A stretch of 64,000 nucleotides of DNA from Thermoanaerobacterium sp. CMT5567-10 (GCF_030534315.2 NZ_CP130558.2:2098501-2162500), one strand, 5' to 3'; positions 1-10,384 are shown, numbered from the stretch's first letter. Translations and numbers: made by a program. The notes: a model not told the origin generated them from the sequence alone.

Positions 1-2
1 GA

Positions 3-959
3 ACCAGCATAAATACGCCTTTTAAAACCATAGAAAAAGCTGTTTCTTTAGCTATAGCTGGATCGACAATATACATTATGCCAGGAACATATAAATACGG
101 TACAAACATGACAGGAACTATCATCCTTGGCTCTAAAAGTGGAGCATCAACTTCCAATATGACGAAAATTTGTGCTTACGATTTGAACAGTAAGCCGGTG
201 CTTGATTTTTCAGGACAACCGGTAAGCAGTTCTTCTATTGGGATCAATATAACGGGTGGATACTGGGAATTAAGTGGCTTAATTATTAAAAATTGCGGTG
301 ATAACGGTATTTTGATGAAGGGATCATCTTCAACCCACAATATCATAAACAGTTGTGAGACCTATAACAACGCCGATACTGGCATACAGATTTCCAGTGG
401 GGCAAGCTATAATACGGTAAAATATTGTGTGTCAAAATATAATGTAGACGTTAGCCAGGGAAATGCGGATGGTTTTGCATGCAAACTTAGTCCAGGTGAA
501 GGTAATACATTTGATAATTGTATTGCAGAATACAACTCGGATGATGGATGGGATTTATACGCATGTTATACATCAGTCAAAATTACTAACTGCAAATCCA
601 ATTATAATGGTTACCTCAGCAATGGTAAAGCTACGGCTGGCAATGGAGAAGGTTTCAAGCTTGGTGGTTCTGATGCAAACGTGGCACATATAGTTACCAA
701 TTGCACAGCAATTGGTAATCAGAAAAAAGGTTTTTCTTCGAATAACAATCCTGGTCATACTGTTTTGACTAACTGTATCGCATATGAACCTAAAACTATT
801 GCAAGCGGTGTAACCTATTACAACTTTTCTATGATTGATGGTCCTGTTACCATTAATAACTGTTACTCATACCAATACAATAGTACTGCGACAAGTACAA
901 AATACAGAATAAAGAGTGGTTCTACAGTGAATGGCGGTAATATGACTGCAAACTATTAA
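3..959 (+). CDS. Pectate lyase, PL9-type (5' end outside window)
   Basis: The frame is open from the first bases of the window, so the gene begins upstream and only about 318 C-terminal residues are visible. The first visible residues (TPFKTIEKAVSLA, then a G-TIYIMPGTY stretch) are the usual opening of a right-handed parallel beta-helix. Later blocks NADGFACKLSPGEGN and NSDDGWDLY match the conserved core of family 9 polysaccharide lyases, whose catalytic lysine and calcium aspartates lie there. Asn-rich turns repeat at helix-like spacing. PL9 enzymes are normally secreted and cleave polygalacturonate by beta-elimination; the signal peptide would be outside the window. The neighbouring importer and uronate genes fit this role. 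Family placement is by motif recall, not a search. Confidence 0.8.
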   Translation, partial: TSINTPFKTIEKAVSLAIAGSTIYIMPGTYKYGTNMTGTIILGSKSGASTSNMTKICAYDLNSKPVLDFSGQPVSSSSIGINITGGYWELSGLIIKNCGDNGILMKGSSSTHNIINSCETYNNADTGIQISSGASYNTVKYCVSKYNVDVSQGNADGFACKLSPGEGNTFDNCIAEYNSDDGWDLYACYTSVKITNCKSNYNGYLSNGKATAGNGEGFKLGGSDANVAHIVTNCTAIGNQKKGFSSNNNPGHTVLTNCIAYEPKTIASGVTYYNFSMIDGPVTINNCYSYQYNSTATSTKYRIKSGSTVNGGNMTANY

Positions 960-1053
960 CCGTTAAGATAGCTCATTATACATGCATGACTGTTCTGTAT
1001 TAAGTTCGGCAATAAGTAAATCATTAATAAATTTAAGTTAAGGAGGATCATTT

Positions 1054-2397
1054 ATGAAAAAGCTTGTAGCATTAGCACTTGCAGCAGCGCTAGGTATTAC
1101 GACATTACTTACAGGATGTGGCTCATCAAATAGTTCAACAAGCCAAAAGAACCCTAATAGCAGTACACAGGCATCTGAAAGCCAGACAACAAAACAAGTA
1201 ACGTTGAGATTTTCATGGTGGGGTGATGACACAAGGCATCAGGCAACATTAAATGCAATAAAACTCTTTGAACAAAAGTATCCAAACATAAAGATACAAG
1301 CAGAATATGCAGGGTGGGATGGATACCTTGACAAACAGACAACACAGTTAGCAGGCGGAACAGCAGCAGACATAATGCAGATAAACTGGAACTGGCTGCC
1401 ATTGTTCTCTAAAGACGGCAATGGGTTCTATGACTTAAACAAATTATCAAGCGAATTAGGGTTGGATAATTATTCTAAGGATATATTAGCGACTGGAACT
1501 GTTAACGGTAAACTAAATGGTATACCAGTAGCCATGACAGGAAGAGTACTTTACGTAAACAAGACAATTTATGATAAATACGGTGCAACAATCCCAAAGA
1601 CATGGGATGATCTTATAAACGATGCACAGAAATTCCCAAGTGGTAGCTATCCGATCATCACAGGATCGTATGACTCATGGCTAATATCTATGACATATGC
1701 AGAGCAAGTAACAGGGAAGCCATTCTTGACAACAGATGGGAAGTTGAATTTCACACAAGATGATATAAAGACAGCATTGTCATTCTATAAAACTCTATTA
1801 GACAAGAAAGTCACAACGCCGATACAAGCAATAGCAGCAGAAGGCGGCAATGGACTAGCACCTATAGCACAGCTTCCAAGCTTTTTAAATGGAAAATTTG
1901 CAGGGCTATTTGAATGGACTAGTGCGATATCAAAGAGTGCAACACCAATAAAAGAGCAGAATATGGAATTAGTAACGGCAGGATTGCCTATGAATTCAGA
2001 TGCAAAGACATCAGCAGCAATACTAAAACCGTCAATGCTGTTTGCAATCAACAAAGATTGTAAATATCCAAAAGAAGCAGCTACATTCTTGAATTTCATA
2101 TTGAATGATCCTCAAGGTGTAGAAGCTATGGGTACTAGCAGAGGAATACCTGTAAGCAAATCAGCATTAGAAACACTTAAAAAGGATGGAAAAGTATCAG
2201 GATTAGAACTAGAAGGATTACAAATATTGGAATCAAATCCGGGTTTGCCATTAAGCCCATATCTAGAAGATCCAAAACTACAACAAGTATATGATCAGAC
2301 AATAGATAAGATATCTTACAACCAAGAGACTGTTGATCAGGCAGCAAAAGAGATGTACACAAATCTTCAGAATGTGCTAAGCCAGATAACAAAATAA
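1054..2397 (+). CDS. Carbohydrate ABC transporter substrate-binding lipoprotein (family 1)
   Basis: A 447-aa extracellular solute-binding protein. The N-terminus is a lipoprotein signal with lipobox LLTGC, Cys22 being the predicted lipid anchor, followed by a Ser/Thr/Asn-rich linker. The mature part starts with VTLRFSWWGDD and contains the AGGTAADIMQ and FAGLFEWTSA segments typical of SBP_bac_1 sugar-binding proteins. AAGGAGGATC lies 8 bases before the ATG. It is followed by an intercistronic hairpin and two permease genes. Given the flanking pectate lyase and polygalacturonase, oligogalacturonides are the likely ligand. That is inference from context; the sequence alone does not fix the substrate. 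Confidence 0.88.
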   Translation: MKKLVALALAAALGITTLLTGCGSSNSSTSQKNPNSSTQASESQTTKQVTLRFSWWGDDTRHQATLNAIKLFEQKYPNIKIQAEYAGWDGYLDKQTTQLAGGTAADIMQINWNWLPLFSKDGNGFYDLNKLSSELGLDNYSKDILATGTVNGKLNGIPVAMTGRVLYVNKTIYDKYGATIPKTWDDLINDAQKFPSGSYPIITGSYDSWLISMTYAEQVTGKPFLTTDGKLNFTQDDIKTALSFYKTLLDKKVTTPIQAIAAEGGNGLAPIAQLPSFLNGKFAGLFEWTSAISKSATPIKEQNMELVTAGLPMNSDAKTSAAILKPSMLFAINKDCKYPKEAATFLNFILNDPQGVEAMGTSRGIPVSKSALETLKKDGKVSGLELEGLQILESNPGLPLSPYLEDPKLQQVYDQTIDKISYNQETVDQAAKEMYTNLQNVLSQITK

Positions 2398-2416
2398 GAC
2401 ACAATGATAATAACAA

Positions 2417-2450
2417 TGTGGAACTACAGATTATTATTTGTAGTTCCACA
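2417..2450 (+). terminator. Intercistronic hairpin between binding protein and permease genes
   Basis: A perfect 12-bp inverted repeat (TGTGGAACTACA / TGTAGTTCCACA) with a 10-base loop lies between the binding-protein stop and the permease RBS. No T-run follows, so it more likely stabilises or processes the upstream mRNA than ends transcription. Confidence 0.6.
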
Positions 2451-2491
2451 CATTAATTGATTTCATGTTGTGTTTTGATAGGAGGGTTCAA

Positions 2492-3373
2492 ATGGAAAAT
2501 AAGCGTATAGGATTATTGTATATATTGCCGTGGCTCATAGGCCTTTTGATATTTACAATATATCCATTTGTAACATCTTTAATATTAAGCTTTACAGATT
2601 ATAATATTATTAATGCTCCAAAATTTATTGGCATTCAAAATTATGTAAATATGTTTCATGACAGTACATTCTGGACGTCATTTACTGCAACTTTAGAGTA
2701 TGTTGTTATTACTGTTCCACTTAAGTTGACTTTCTCACTTTTTATAGCTTTTATTTTAAACTATAAATTAAAAGGTATAAATTTTTACCGCACAGCATAT
2801 TACGTACCATCAATTTTAGGCGGTAATATAGCAATAGCAGTTTTGTGGAAGTTTGTCTTTGCAAATACTGGACTTGTTAATCAGTTCTTAGGCTTATTTG
2901 GGATTAAACCAGTAGGATGGTTTTCAACAGGTTTAGGTGCAATATTTACTATAAGTGCTTTAAGAGTGTGGGAGTTTGGCTCAACAATGGTAATATTCCT
3001 TGCAGGATTAAAAGATATACCGCAGGAGCTTTATGAAGCTGCAGCAGTTGACGGTGCAGGAAAGATTAAAACTTTCTTTAAAGTTACTATTCCACTTTTA
3101 ACGCCTATTATATTCTTCAACCTTGTAATGCAGCTTATACAAGCATTCCAAGAATTCAATGGGCCTTACATGATAACACAAGGTGGACCACTTTATAAGA
3201 CTTATCTTTTACCTATGATGATATACGATAATTCATTTAAGTTCTTTAACATGGGCTATGGCAGTGCTATATCATGGTTCCTCTTCATAATAATAATGAT
3301 ATTTACGATGTTTGTATTCTCGTCGTCTAAGTACTGGGTATTCTATTCAGATGAAGGAGGAGGCGAGTCATAA
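2492..3373 (+). CDS. Carbohydrate ABC transporter permease (LplB/UgpA type)
   Basis: A 293-aa inner-membrane permease of the MalF/UgpA class with about six hydrophobic segments. The cytoplasmic EAA loop reads ELYEAAAVDGAGKIKTFF and would dock the ATPase. The frame is open back to an ATG at 2465, but AGGAGGG lies 5 bases before the ATG at 2492 and the extra residues (MLCFDRRVQ) look non-coding, so 2492 is preferred. Its stop overlaps the start of the next gene in a TAATG junction, implying translational coupling. No ATPase gene lies nearby, so a shared MsmX/UgpC-type ATPase elsewhere in the genome is probably used. Confidence 0.88.
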   Translation: MENKRIGLLYILPWLIGLLIFTIYPFVTSLILSFTDYNIINAPKFIGIQNYVNMFHDSTFWTSFTATLEYVVITVPLKLTFSLFIAFILNYKLKGINFYRTAYYVPSILGGNIAIAVLWKFVFANTGLVNQFLGLFGIKPVGWFSTGLGAIFTISALRVWEFGSTMVIFLAGLKDIPQELYEAAAVDGAGKIKTFFKVTIPLLTPIIFFNLVMQLIQAFQEFNGPYMITQGGPLYKTYLLPMMIYDNSFKFFNMGYGSAISWFLFIIIMIFTMFVFSSSKYWVFYSDEGGGES

Positions 3374-4278
3374 TGAATAATGAAGCAACTCTAAATAATA
3401 TACAACTTAGGATGAATAAGGAATATAGAAAAAGAGAGCTTAGAAGGAAAGCAAATTTATTCTTTAGATATACTATTTTGACTGTTGGCGCACTTATAAT
3501 GCTATATCCGATTATTTGGCTTATAGGTGCGTCGTTTAAGACAAACAGTGAAATATTTACTTCAATTAGTTTTATACCAAAAAAGATAGATTTTACACCG
3601 TATATAAAAGGTTGGATAACTGGTACTCAGTATACATTTACTACGTATTTCCTTAACACATTTAAATATGTCATTCCTAGAGTGTTTTTTACAGTTATCT
3701 CGTCTGTTTTGACAGCATATGGTTTTTCGAGGTTTGATTTTCCTTTTAAGAAACCGCTTTTTGCTATACTGATTTCCACAATGTTTTTGCCACAGATTGT
3801 ATTGAGAATACCGCTTTATTTATTTTGGAAGCAGTTGCATCTATTGGATACATTTGTTCCTTTGTATGCCAATGATATATTTGCAGCCGAAACGTTTTTT
3901 GTGTTTATGATTATACAGTTTATGAGAGGGATACCTAAAGAGCTTGATGAGGCAGCAAAGATCGACGGATGCAATTCATTTACTATATTGACGAGGATAT
4001 TATTGCCTGTCATAACACCAGCTATAGTATCTGTAACGATATTTCAATTTATGTGGTCTATGAATGACTTTATGGGACCTCTTATTTATATATCATCTGT
4101 CAGTAAATATCCTGTATCAATAGCGCTAAAGATGGCTATGGATGTTACATCAGGAAACTTTGAGTGGAATAAGATCATAGCAATGTCGATAATTGCACTT
4201 ATACCATCAATAGTTGTATTTTTCTCGGCGCAAAAGTATTTTGTTGAAGGTATATCTACAAGTGGTTTGAAAGGTTAA
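3373..4278 (+). CDS. Carbohydrate ABC transporter permease (LplC/UgpE type)
   Basis: A 301-aa second permease of the importer, with about six membrane segments and an EAA loop (ELDEAAKIDGCNSFTI). A charged N-terminal stretch precedes the first helix. The start codon overlaps the stop of the preceding permease by one base, so the pair should be made in equal amounts. The following GH28 gene starts 23 bases downstream, placing polymer import and cleavage in one transcript. Assignment to the MalG/UgpE class is clear; substrate (probably oligogalacturonide) is inferred from neighbours. Confidence 0.88.
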   Translation: MNNEATLNNIQLRMNKEYRKRELRRKANLFFRYTILTVGALIMLYPIIWLIGASFKTNSEIFTSISFIPKKIDFTPYIKGWITGTQYTFTTYFLNTFKYVIPRVFFTVISSVLTAYGFSRFDFPFKKPLFAILISTMFLPQIVLRIPLYLFWKQLHLLDTFVPLYANDIFAAETFFVFMIIQFMRGIPKELDEAAKIDGCNSFTILTRILLPVITPAIVSVTIFQFMWSMNDFMGPLIYISSVSKYPVSIALKMAMDVTSGNFEWNKIIAMSIIALIPSIVVFFSAQKYFVEGISTSGLKG

Positions 4279-4301
4279 TTTTTTAGAGAGAAGTAGATTA
4301 T

Positions 4302-5861
4302 ATGGCAAAATTAAGCGTTATTTCTACAACATCAAGGACTATATCTATTGAAATTGATAATTGTGAATCGTATTACGCTGATAGCAATTATATTTTATAT
4401 GTAAATTCTGTGAATTTGGGTATAATTGATAAAAATGTATTTACGATTAAAAATTTAGATCCTGATAAAGAGTATAGCGTATCAATTAAAAATATTGAGA
4501 CTGGAGATGCGGACGAAATTGTTATAAGGACAAAGCCTGAGACAGCATATATTAATGTCAGGGATTTTGGTGCAAATGGTGATGGAAAGAGAATTGATAC
4601 TTTTTCTATACAAGCGGCTATTATGTCCTGCCCGGATGGAGGAAGGGTTTTTTTCCCCGAAGGCATCTACTTGACATATCCACTTTTTTTAAAAAGCAAT
4701 ATAACGTTGGAATTAGGAAAAGGCGCAGTTTTATTAGGAGCAAAAGAGAGGGAGATGTACCCTATCCTTCCTGGAGAAATAGATTGCAAAAAGATTGAGG
4801 ACAGCTATTTAGGCTCATGGGAAGGTGAAGCAAAAGAGATTTTTGCAAGTTTAATAACAGGAATTGACGTAGAAAATGTGAATATTATTGGAGAAGGCAC
4901 AATTGACGGCAATTCCAGCTTTGATACATGGTGGCACGACGCAAAGGTCAAAAGAATCGCATGGAGACCTAGAACTATATTCTTAAACAAGTGCAAGAAT
5001 GTGTTAATAGAAGGTATTACAATAAAAAATTCGCCTTCTTGGACGATACATCCTCTGCTTTCTCAAAATTTGAAGTTTATCAATCTAAATATAGAAAATC
5101 CAAAAGATGCACCAAATACTGATGGACTAGATCCAGAGTCATGCAAAGATGTTGTCATCTTAGGAACCAGATTTTCAGTAGGCGATGATTGCATTGCCAT
5201 AAAATCGGGGAAATTAGCGACCAGTCGAAAACTGCCAGTTCCATCTGAGAATTTATACATCAGAAATTGTCTGATGAAATATGGTCATGGAGCAGTTGTA
5301 ATAGGAAGTGAAATGTCTGGCGGTGTAAAAAATGTGCATGTAGATAGATGCGTATTCAGAAAAACAGATAGAGGAATACGCATAAAGACTAGAAGAGGAA
5401 GAGGGAGTACAGGCATTATTGATGAGATACATGCGTCAAATATAAAGATGGATAAGGTATTGACTCCATTTACTATAAATAGCTTTTACTTCTGTGATGC
5501 GGATGGAAAGACTGAATATGTGTGGAGCAAAGAAAAACTCCCTGTAGATGACAGGACGCCTTATATTGGCAATATATATCTAAAAGATATAACGTGCAAC
5601 GATACGCAGGTGGCTGCTGGATATATGTATGGACTTCCAGAAAGAAAGATTGAGAAAGTAACGATGGAGAATATTTATATTAAATTTGATTTAAATGCAA
5701 AGCCTGATTATCCAGAGATGCTTAGTTTTGTAGATGAAATGTGCAGAAATGGCTTTTACTTAAACAATATTAAAAAGTTGAAATTAAAAAATGTAATAGT
5801 AGAAAATGCGTCGACAGAGCCTTTTATATTATTGAATATTGATGATGAAAAAATCGAATAA
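4302..5861 (+). CDS. GH28 polygalacturonase, probably cytoplasmic exo-acting
   Basis: A 519-aa pectin hydrolase. Residues 1 to about 80 look like a small beta-sandwich (fibronectin III-like). From about residue 85 (VRDFGANGDG) a right-handed beta-helix begins. The GH28 signatures are all present in order: NTDG, GDDCIAIKSG (paired Asp), GHGAVVIGSEMSGG (catalytic His region) and RIKT. The N-terminus (MAKLSVISTTSRTIS) is not a signal peptide, so the enzyme should act inside the cell on imported oligogalacturonides. Exo-polygalacturonases with an N-terminal FnIII-like domain are known; exo action here is inference from architecture and location. The ribosome binding site (GAGAGAAG) is modest. Confidence 0.88.
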   Translation: MAKLSVISTTSRTISIEIDNCESYYADSNYILYVNSVNLGIIDKNVFTIKNLDPDKEYSVSIKNIETGDADEIVIRTKPETAYINVRDFGANGDGKRIDTFSIQAAIMSCPDGGRVFFPEGIYLTYPLFLKSNITLELGKGAVLLGAKEREMYPILPGEIDCKKIEDSYLGSWEGEAKEIFASLITGIDVENVNIIGEGTIDGNSSFDTWWHDAKVKRIAWRPRTIFLNKCKNVLIEGITIKNSPSWTIHPLLSQNLKFINLNIENPKDAPNTDGLDPESCKDVVILGTRFSVGDDCIAIKSGKLATSRKLPVPSENLYIRNCLMKYGHGAVVIGSEMSGGVKNVHVDRCVFRKTDRGIRIKTRRGRGSTGIIDEIHASNIKMDKVLTPFTINSFYFCDADGKTEYVWSKEKLPVDDRTPYIGNIYLKDITCNDTQVAAGYMYGLPERKIEKVTMENIYIKFDLNAKPDYPEMLSFVDEMCRNGFYLNNIKKLKLKNVIVENASTEPFILLNIDDEKIE

Positions 5862-5926
5862 ATATTTTTTTTAAAATAAAATGTTCACGTGTGCTAGAAT
5901 AAATCATATCAAGGAGGATGAAATTG

Positions 5927-7378
5927 ATGAAGTTATCGTCAAAGATTTATAAGGATTATAAGAAATACCCAGAAAAAGTTGTACAATTTGGAGAAGGGAA
6001 CTTTCTAAGGGCATTTGTCGACTGGATGATTAATGAGATGAATGAAAAAGGCGTTTTTAATGGAAGTGTCGTTGTTGTCCAACCTATTCAAAATGGCTTA
6101 GTTAATATATTAAATGAACAAGATGGATTATATACATTAATTCTTCAAGGGATAAGGGATGGAAAAGCTGAGAGGGTGCATAAGATAATGAACAGCATCA
6201 GCAGAGGAATAGATCCATACAGAGATTATGAGAGCTTTCTTAAAGTGGCCGAAAGTGATAGTATAAGATTTGTGGTGTCAAATACCACTGAAGCAGGTAT
6301 AGCATTTGATGAAAGTGACAGGTTTGACATTACACCACATAACAGCTTTCCGGCAAAATTGACTGCCTTTATGTATAGAAGGTATAAACACTTTAATGGA
6401 AGAAGTGACAGAGGACTTATTGTAATTCCGTGTGAACTTATTGATAAAAATGGTTTGAAGCTTAAAGAAATGATTTTAAAATACGCAGATATCTGGAATC
6501 TAGAGAAAGGGTTTGTTGACTGGGTAGAAAATGACAATGTATTTTGCTCGACTTTGGTTGACAGGATTGTAACAGGATATCCAAGAGAGGATATCGACAA
6601 GATACAGGAGGAGATAGGGTACGAAGATAGTCTGGTAGATGTAGGAGAAATATTCCACTTATGGGTTATTGAAGGACCGAAATGGATTGAAGAAGAGTTT
6701 CCTGCAAGCAAGATTGGCTTAAATGTTAAATTTGTAAATGATATAACACCATACAGGGATAGAAAAGTAAGAATCTTAAATGGGATGCATACGACAATGG
6801 TACCTATTGCTTATCTATATGGTATAGATACAGTCAAGGAAGCTGTAGAAGACGAAGTGGTAGGCAAATTCATAAGAGATGCTGCATATGAGGAGATAAT
6901 GCCAACTTTAGACTTGCCGGAAGATGAGATTAAAGAGTTTGTCAAAGAAGTCTTTGACAGGTTTAAGAATCCATACGTAAAACACTACCTGACAAGCATA
7001 GCCCTTAATGCAATGTCAAAATATGAGACAAGAGTTTTGCCCTCTCTTTTAGAGTACGTCAAAAGGTTTGGAAAATTACCTCATAAACTGGTCTTTTCGC
7101 TTTCTGCATATATAGAGTTTTACAAAGGGCAAAGAGGCAGCGAAGTCATACCATTAAATGACGATCCTGAAATACTAAAGATGTATCAAAACTTGTGGAA
7201 AAACTTCGATGGCAGTTATGATGGTATAAAATACATTGTCACTAGAGTTCTAGAATACGATAAAGTGTGGAGGATGAATCTAAATGAAGTCAAAGGCTTA
7301 AATGATGCTGTTACAGAGTATCTCTACTCAATTGAGAAAAATGGAATCAAAGAATCCTTAAAAGAGGTGCTAAAATAA
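5927..7378 (+). CDS. uxaB: Tagaturonate reductase (altronate oxidoreductase)
   Basis: A 483-aa member of the mannitol dehydrogenase superfamily. It reduces D-tagaturonate to D-altronate with NADH in galacturonate catabolism. The N-terminal nucleotide-binding motif is [17 protein letters not shown] central segment [21 protein letters not shown] carries the conserved Lys/Asn/His active-site region of UxaB. An in-frame ATG at 5918 directly abuts the AAGGAGG at 5911 and is too close to be used; the ATG at 5927 lies 9 bases downstream of it and is chosen. The altronate dehydratase gene follows after one base. UxaB is preferred over UxuB because a longer UxuB-like paralogue occurs at 17685. Confidence 0.9.
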   Translation: MKLSSKIYKDYKKYPEKVVQFGEGNFLRAFVDWMINEMNEKGVFNGSVVVVQPIQNGLVNILNEQDGLYTLILQGIRDGKAERVHKIMNSISRGIDPYRDYESFLKVAESDSIRFVVSNTTEAGIAFDESDRFDITPHNSFPAKLTAFMYRRYKHFNGRSDRGLIVIPCELIDKNGLKLKEMILKYADIWNLEKGFVDWVENDNVFCSTLVDRIVTGYPREDIDKIQEEIGYEDSLVDVGEIFHLWVIEGPKWIEEEFPASKIGLNVKFVNDITPYRDRKVRILNGMHTTMVPIAYLYGIDTVKEAVEDEVVGKFIRDAAYEEIMPTLDLPEDEIKEFVKEVFDRFKNPYVKHYLTSIALNAMSKYETRVLPSLLEYVKRFGKLPHKLVFSLSAYIEFYKGQRGSEVIPLNDDPEILKMYQNLWKNFDGSYDGIKYIVTRVLEYDKVWRMNLNEVKGLNDAVTEYLYSIEKNGIKESLKEVLK

Positions 7379-7379
7379 T

Positions 7380-8870
7380 ATGAAGGATGTCATTAAAATA
7401 AATTCCAGCGACAATGTGGCAGTCGCATTAAAGAATATGAAAAAAGGTGAAGAAATTGTAGAAGATGGTAGAAAAATAACACTTCTTGATGATGTGCCGA
7501 GGGGCCATAAAATTGCTTTAGGCAATATTAAAGAAGGACAGAACGTAATAAAGTATGGGTATCCTATAGGTCATGCACTTTCAAATATATCTGAAGGTGC
7601 ATGGGTTCATACCCACAACATGAGTACTAATTTAAGCGGAATTCTAAAATATACTTACAATAAGAGGCAAATTGAGGAAAGTGTGTATGAGAAAAGAAGC
7701 ATTACTTTTAAGGGATATAGAAGGAAATACGGCAAAGTAGGTATAAGAAATGAGCTGTGGATTGTACCGACTGTAGGTTGTGTAAATGGTTTAGGAGAAA
7801 AAATTATAAACAGATTCAAAGATGAAGTCAAGATAGACGGTATTGACGGAATAGAGATATTTAAACATAGCTATGGGTGTTCACAGCTTGGAGATGATCA
7901 TGCCAATACAAGAACAATTCTAATGGATATAGTAAAGCATCCCAATGCCGGCGGTGTCTTGGTTTTAGGGCTTGGATGCGAGAACAACAATATACCTGCA
8001 TTTAAAGAAAATCTTGGTGAATACGATGAAGATAGAGTCAGATTCTTGGTTGCACAGGATGCTGAAGATGAGGTAGATGAAGGTGTAAAATTATTAAAAG
8101 AACTTTATTACAATATGAAAGAAGATAAGAGGGAAGACGTAGACTTAAGCGAATTGACAGTAGGACTTAAATGCGGTGGCTCTGACGGGTTTTCAGGTAT
8201 TACAGCAAATCCTTTAGTTGGTGCTTTTGCAGACTTTATTATATCGCAGGGTGGAAGTGCTGTACTGACAGAAGTCCCTGAGATGTTTGGCGCAGAGCAA
8301 ATGCTTATGGAAAGAGCACATGACGAAGATGTATTTAAAAAGACTGTTAACCTGATAAATGATTTTAAGCAGTACTTCATGAAATACGATCAGCCTATAT
8401 ATGAAAATCCTTCTCCAGGAAATAAAGCTGGCGGGATAACAACTCTGGAAGAAAAATCTCTAGGGTGCGTTCAAAAAGGTGGTAAATCAGAGGTGGTTGA
8501 TGTCTTAAGGTATGGTGATACGGTTAAGAAGAAAGGGTTAAACCTCTTAAATGCGCCTGGAAATGACCTTGTTTCATCTACTGCATTAGCGGCTTCTGGA
8601 TGCCACTTAATATTGTTTACGACAGGAAGAGGTACGCCGTACGGCACATTTGTTCCAACAATAAAGATATCTACAAATACTCAATTATACCAATTAAAAC
8701 AAAATTGGATTGATTTCAATGCTGGAACTCTTGTTGAAGATAAAAATATCGATGAAGTTTTAGAAGAATTGGTTAGATATGTAATTAGGGTGGCTAGTGG
8801 GGAGCTTGTTAATAACGAGAAGAACAATTTTAAGGAGATTGCTATTTTTAAGAATGGCGTAACACTGTAG
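7380..8870 (+). CDS. uxaA: Altronate dehydratase
   Basis: A 496-aa two-part dehydratase that converts D-altronate to 2-keto-3-deoxygluconate. Residues 1 to about 95 form the SAF-type N-terminal domain (NSSDNVAVALKNMKKGEEI, AWVHTHN). The rest is the UxaA catalytic domain, with the cysteine-bearing blocks SYGCSQLGDDHANT, GLGCENN, KCGGSDGFSGITANP and SGCHLILFTTGRGTP. The start lies one base after the uxaB stop, so the two are cotranscribed and probably coupled. Length equals typical full-length UxaA; no damage is seen. Confidence 0.93.
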   Translation: MKDVIKINSSDNVAVALKNMKKGEEIVEDGRKITLLDDVPRGHKIALGNIKEGQNVIKYGYPIGHALSNISEGAWVHTHNMSTNLSGILKYTYNKRQIEESVYEKRSITFKGYRRKYGKVGIRNELWIVPTVGCVNGLGEKIINRFKDEVKIDGIDGIEIFKHSYGCSQLGDDHANTRTILMDIVKHPNAGGVLVLGLGCENNNIPAFKENLGEYDEDRVRFLVAQDAEDEVDEGVKLLKELYYNMKEDKREDVDLSELTVGLKCGGSDGFSGITANPLVGAFADFIISQGGSAVLTEVPEMFGAEQMLMERAHDEDVFKKTVNLINDFKQYFMKYDQPIYENPSPGNKAGGITTLEEKSLGCVQKGGKSEVVDVLRYGDTVKKKGLNLLNAPGNDLVSSTALAASGCHLILFTTGRGTPYGTFVPTIKISTNTQLYQLKQNWIDFNAGTLVEDKNIDEVLEELVRYVIRVASGELVNNEKNNFKEIAIFKNGVTL

Positions 8871-9035
8871 ACATGGCAAAATGACAGCTATTGCAAGGAG
8901 TATGTATCACAAATAGTCACGGTATCTACTTTATTAAGCGTTGTAATACTGACTTGAGTTATATACTTTTCAAGGGTCATCTTTCCTATACATTAGATAA
9001 TTACTATTAAAGCTTTAAAGGGATCGAGGAAAGCA

Positions 9036-10373
9036 ATGTTTATTAATAAAGGCATATTAAAGTTGATTGGACCAATAATAACCGAACAAACGTTTATAAG
9101 TTTAATGGGAATAGTAAACACAATTTTAGCCAGTAGATTAGGAAAAGCAGCCATATCTTCTATAGGTATGGCTGACTCAATAAATAACATCTTAATTGGA
9201 TTTTTTTCTTCACTTGCAATAGGTGGCACAGTTGTTGTAGCAGCTTATATTGGTCAAAAAAATCAAAAAGAAGCCAATGAGGCGAGTAAACAAATTTTAT
9301 ACGTTGGAGAGATCATTACAATTATCATAACGATTTTAATATGGGTTTTAAGATATCCACTTGTCTATTTGCTGTTTGGCAAAGCTGAAAAGTTGGTTTT
9401 TGAAAATGCAATTTTATACTTAGGGATAAGTCTTATAACATACCCGTTCATAACTGCCCAGTTGGTGGCATTTGGAGTTTTAAGAGGTGCTGGAGATACC
9501 AAGACACCTATGTATATAAATATATTCATAAACGTATTGAATGTCATTTTAAGTTATTTATTTATATACGGGTTAAAGATTTTAAGATTTCATGGCATGG
9601 GTGTGAAAGGAGCAGCAATAGGTATTGGATTGTCAAGGCTTGTGGGAGCTATAATTGCTTTATATGTTTTAATAAAGGGAACTAGCGTGATAAAATTAAG
9701 CAATTTGCGTTATTTCAAGCCGGATTACAAAATGCTTAGATCTATATTTAATATTGGGCTTCCGGCAGGAATCGAGTCGCTTTTATTCAGCGGTGGCAAA
9801 CTTATAACGCAGGTCTTTGTTGTCTACTTTGGAACTGCATCAATAGCTGCCAATTCTATAGGTTTTTCAATACAGCAGATATTCAATATACCTGGGAATG
9901 CATTAAGCATAGCTTCAACGATAGTTGTTGGTCAGGACATGGGCAGGGGTGATCCAAATGCAGCAAGAAAATCACTGTACTACATGACAGCTCTTGCTAG
10001 CACATGCATGGGTATACTAGGGCTTGTTTCATATCCATTTTCAAGATTTTTAGTCTCAATATATACCACAAATCAGGACGTCATAAATATAGCTGTGAAG
10101 GTTGTAAGGCTTAATTTGCTTTGTATGGTTTTGTGGGCATTGTCATTTGTCTTGCCTGCAGGATTAAAAGGCGCTGGTGATGCAAAATATACTCTTATGA
10201 CGTCTATTATTGGCATGTGGGTATTCAGAATAATATTAGGTTATGTTTTAGGAGTAATTTTAAATTTTGGGCTTGTTGGTGTTTGGATAGGCATGTTTAC
10301 AGACTGGGCTGTGAGAGGCATACTTTACCTGACAAGGTTAAGGGGCACAAAGTGGCAGAAAGCTGTGGTATAG
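9036..10373 (+). CDS. MATE-family efflux transporter
   Basis: A 445-aa integral membrane protein with about twelve hydrophobic segments and the two-fold repeat of MATE (NorM/DinF-like) cation antiporters; GVLRGAGDTKTPM in the first half and LPAGLKGAGDAKYTLM in the second are the paired family motifs. It sits inside the uronate cluster, 165 bases after uxaA, and the next gene starts 11 bases after its stop. Its substrate cannot be read from sequence. Its place suggests export of a by-product or toxic intermediate of uronate metabolism, but this is only inference. The ribosome binding site (GGGATCGAGGAAAG) is modest. Confidence 0.88.
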   Translation: MFINKGILKLIGPIITEQTFISLMGIVNTILASRLGKAAISSIGMADSINNILIGFFSSLAIGGTVVVAAYIGQKNQKEANEASKQILYVGEIITIIITILIWVLRYPLVYLLFGKAEKLVFENAILYLGISLITYPFITAQLVAFGVLRGAGDTKTPMYINIFINVLNVILSYLFIYGLKILRFHGMGVKGAAIGIGLSRLVGAIIALYVLIKGTSVIKLSNLRYFKPDYKMLRSIFNIGLPAGIESLLFSGGKLITQVFVVYFGTASIAANSIGFSIQQIFNIPGNALSIASTIVVGQDMGRGDPNAARKSLYYMTALASTCMGILGLVSYPFSRFLVSIYTTNQDVINIAVKVVRLNLLCMVLWALSFVLPAGLKGAGDAKYTLMTSIIGMWVFRIILGYVLGVILNFGLVGVWIGMFTDWAVRGILYLTRLRGTKWQKAVV

Positions 10374-10384
10374 AGGTGGTATTT

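Noticed and set aside
10217-10384. Upstream extension of the isomerase frame into the MATE gene
   Set aside because: These codons overlap the intact MATE frame, read as odd Cys/Trp-rich protein, and a good ribosome binding site precedes the GTG at 10385.
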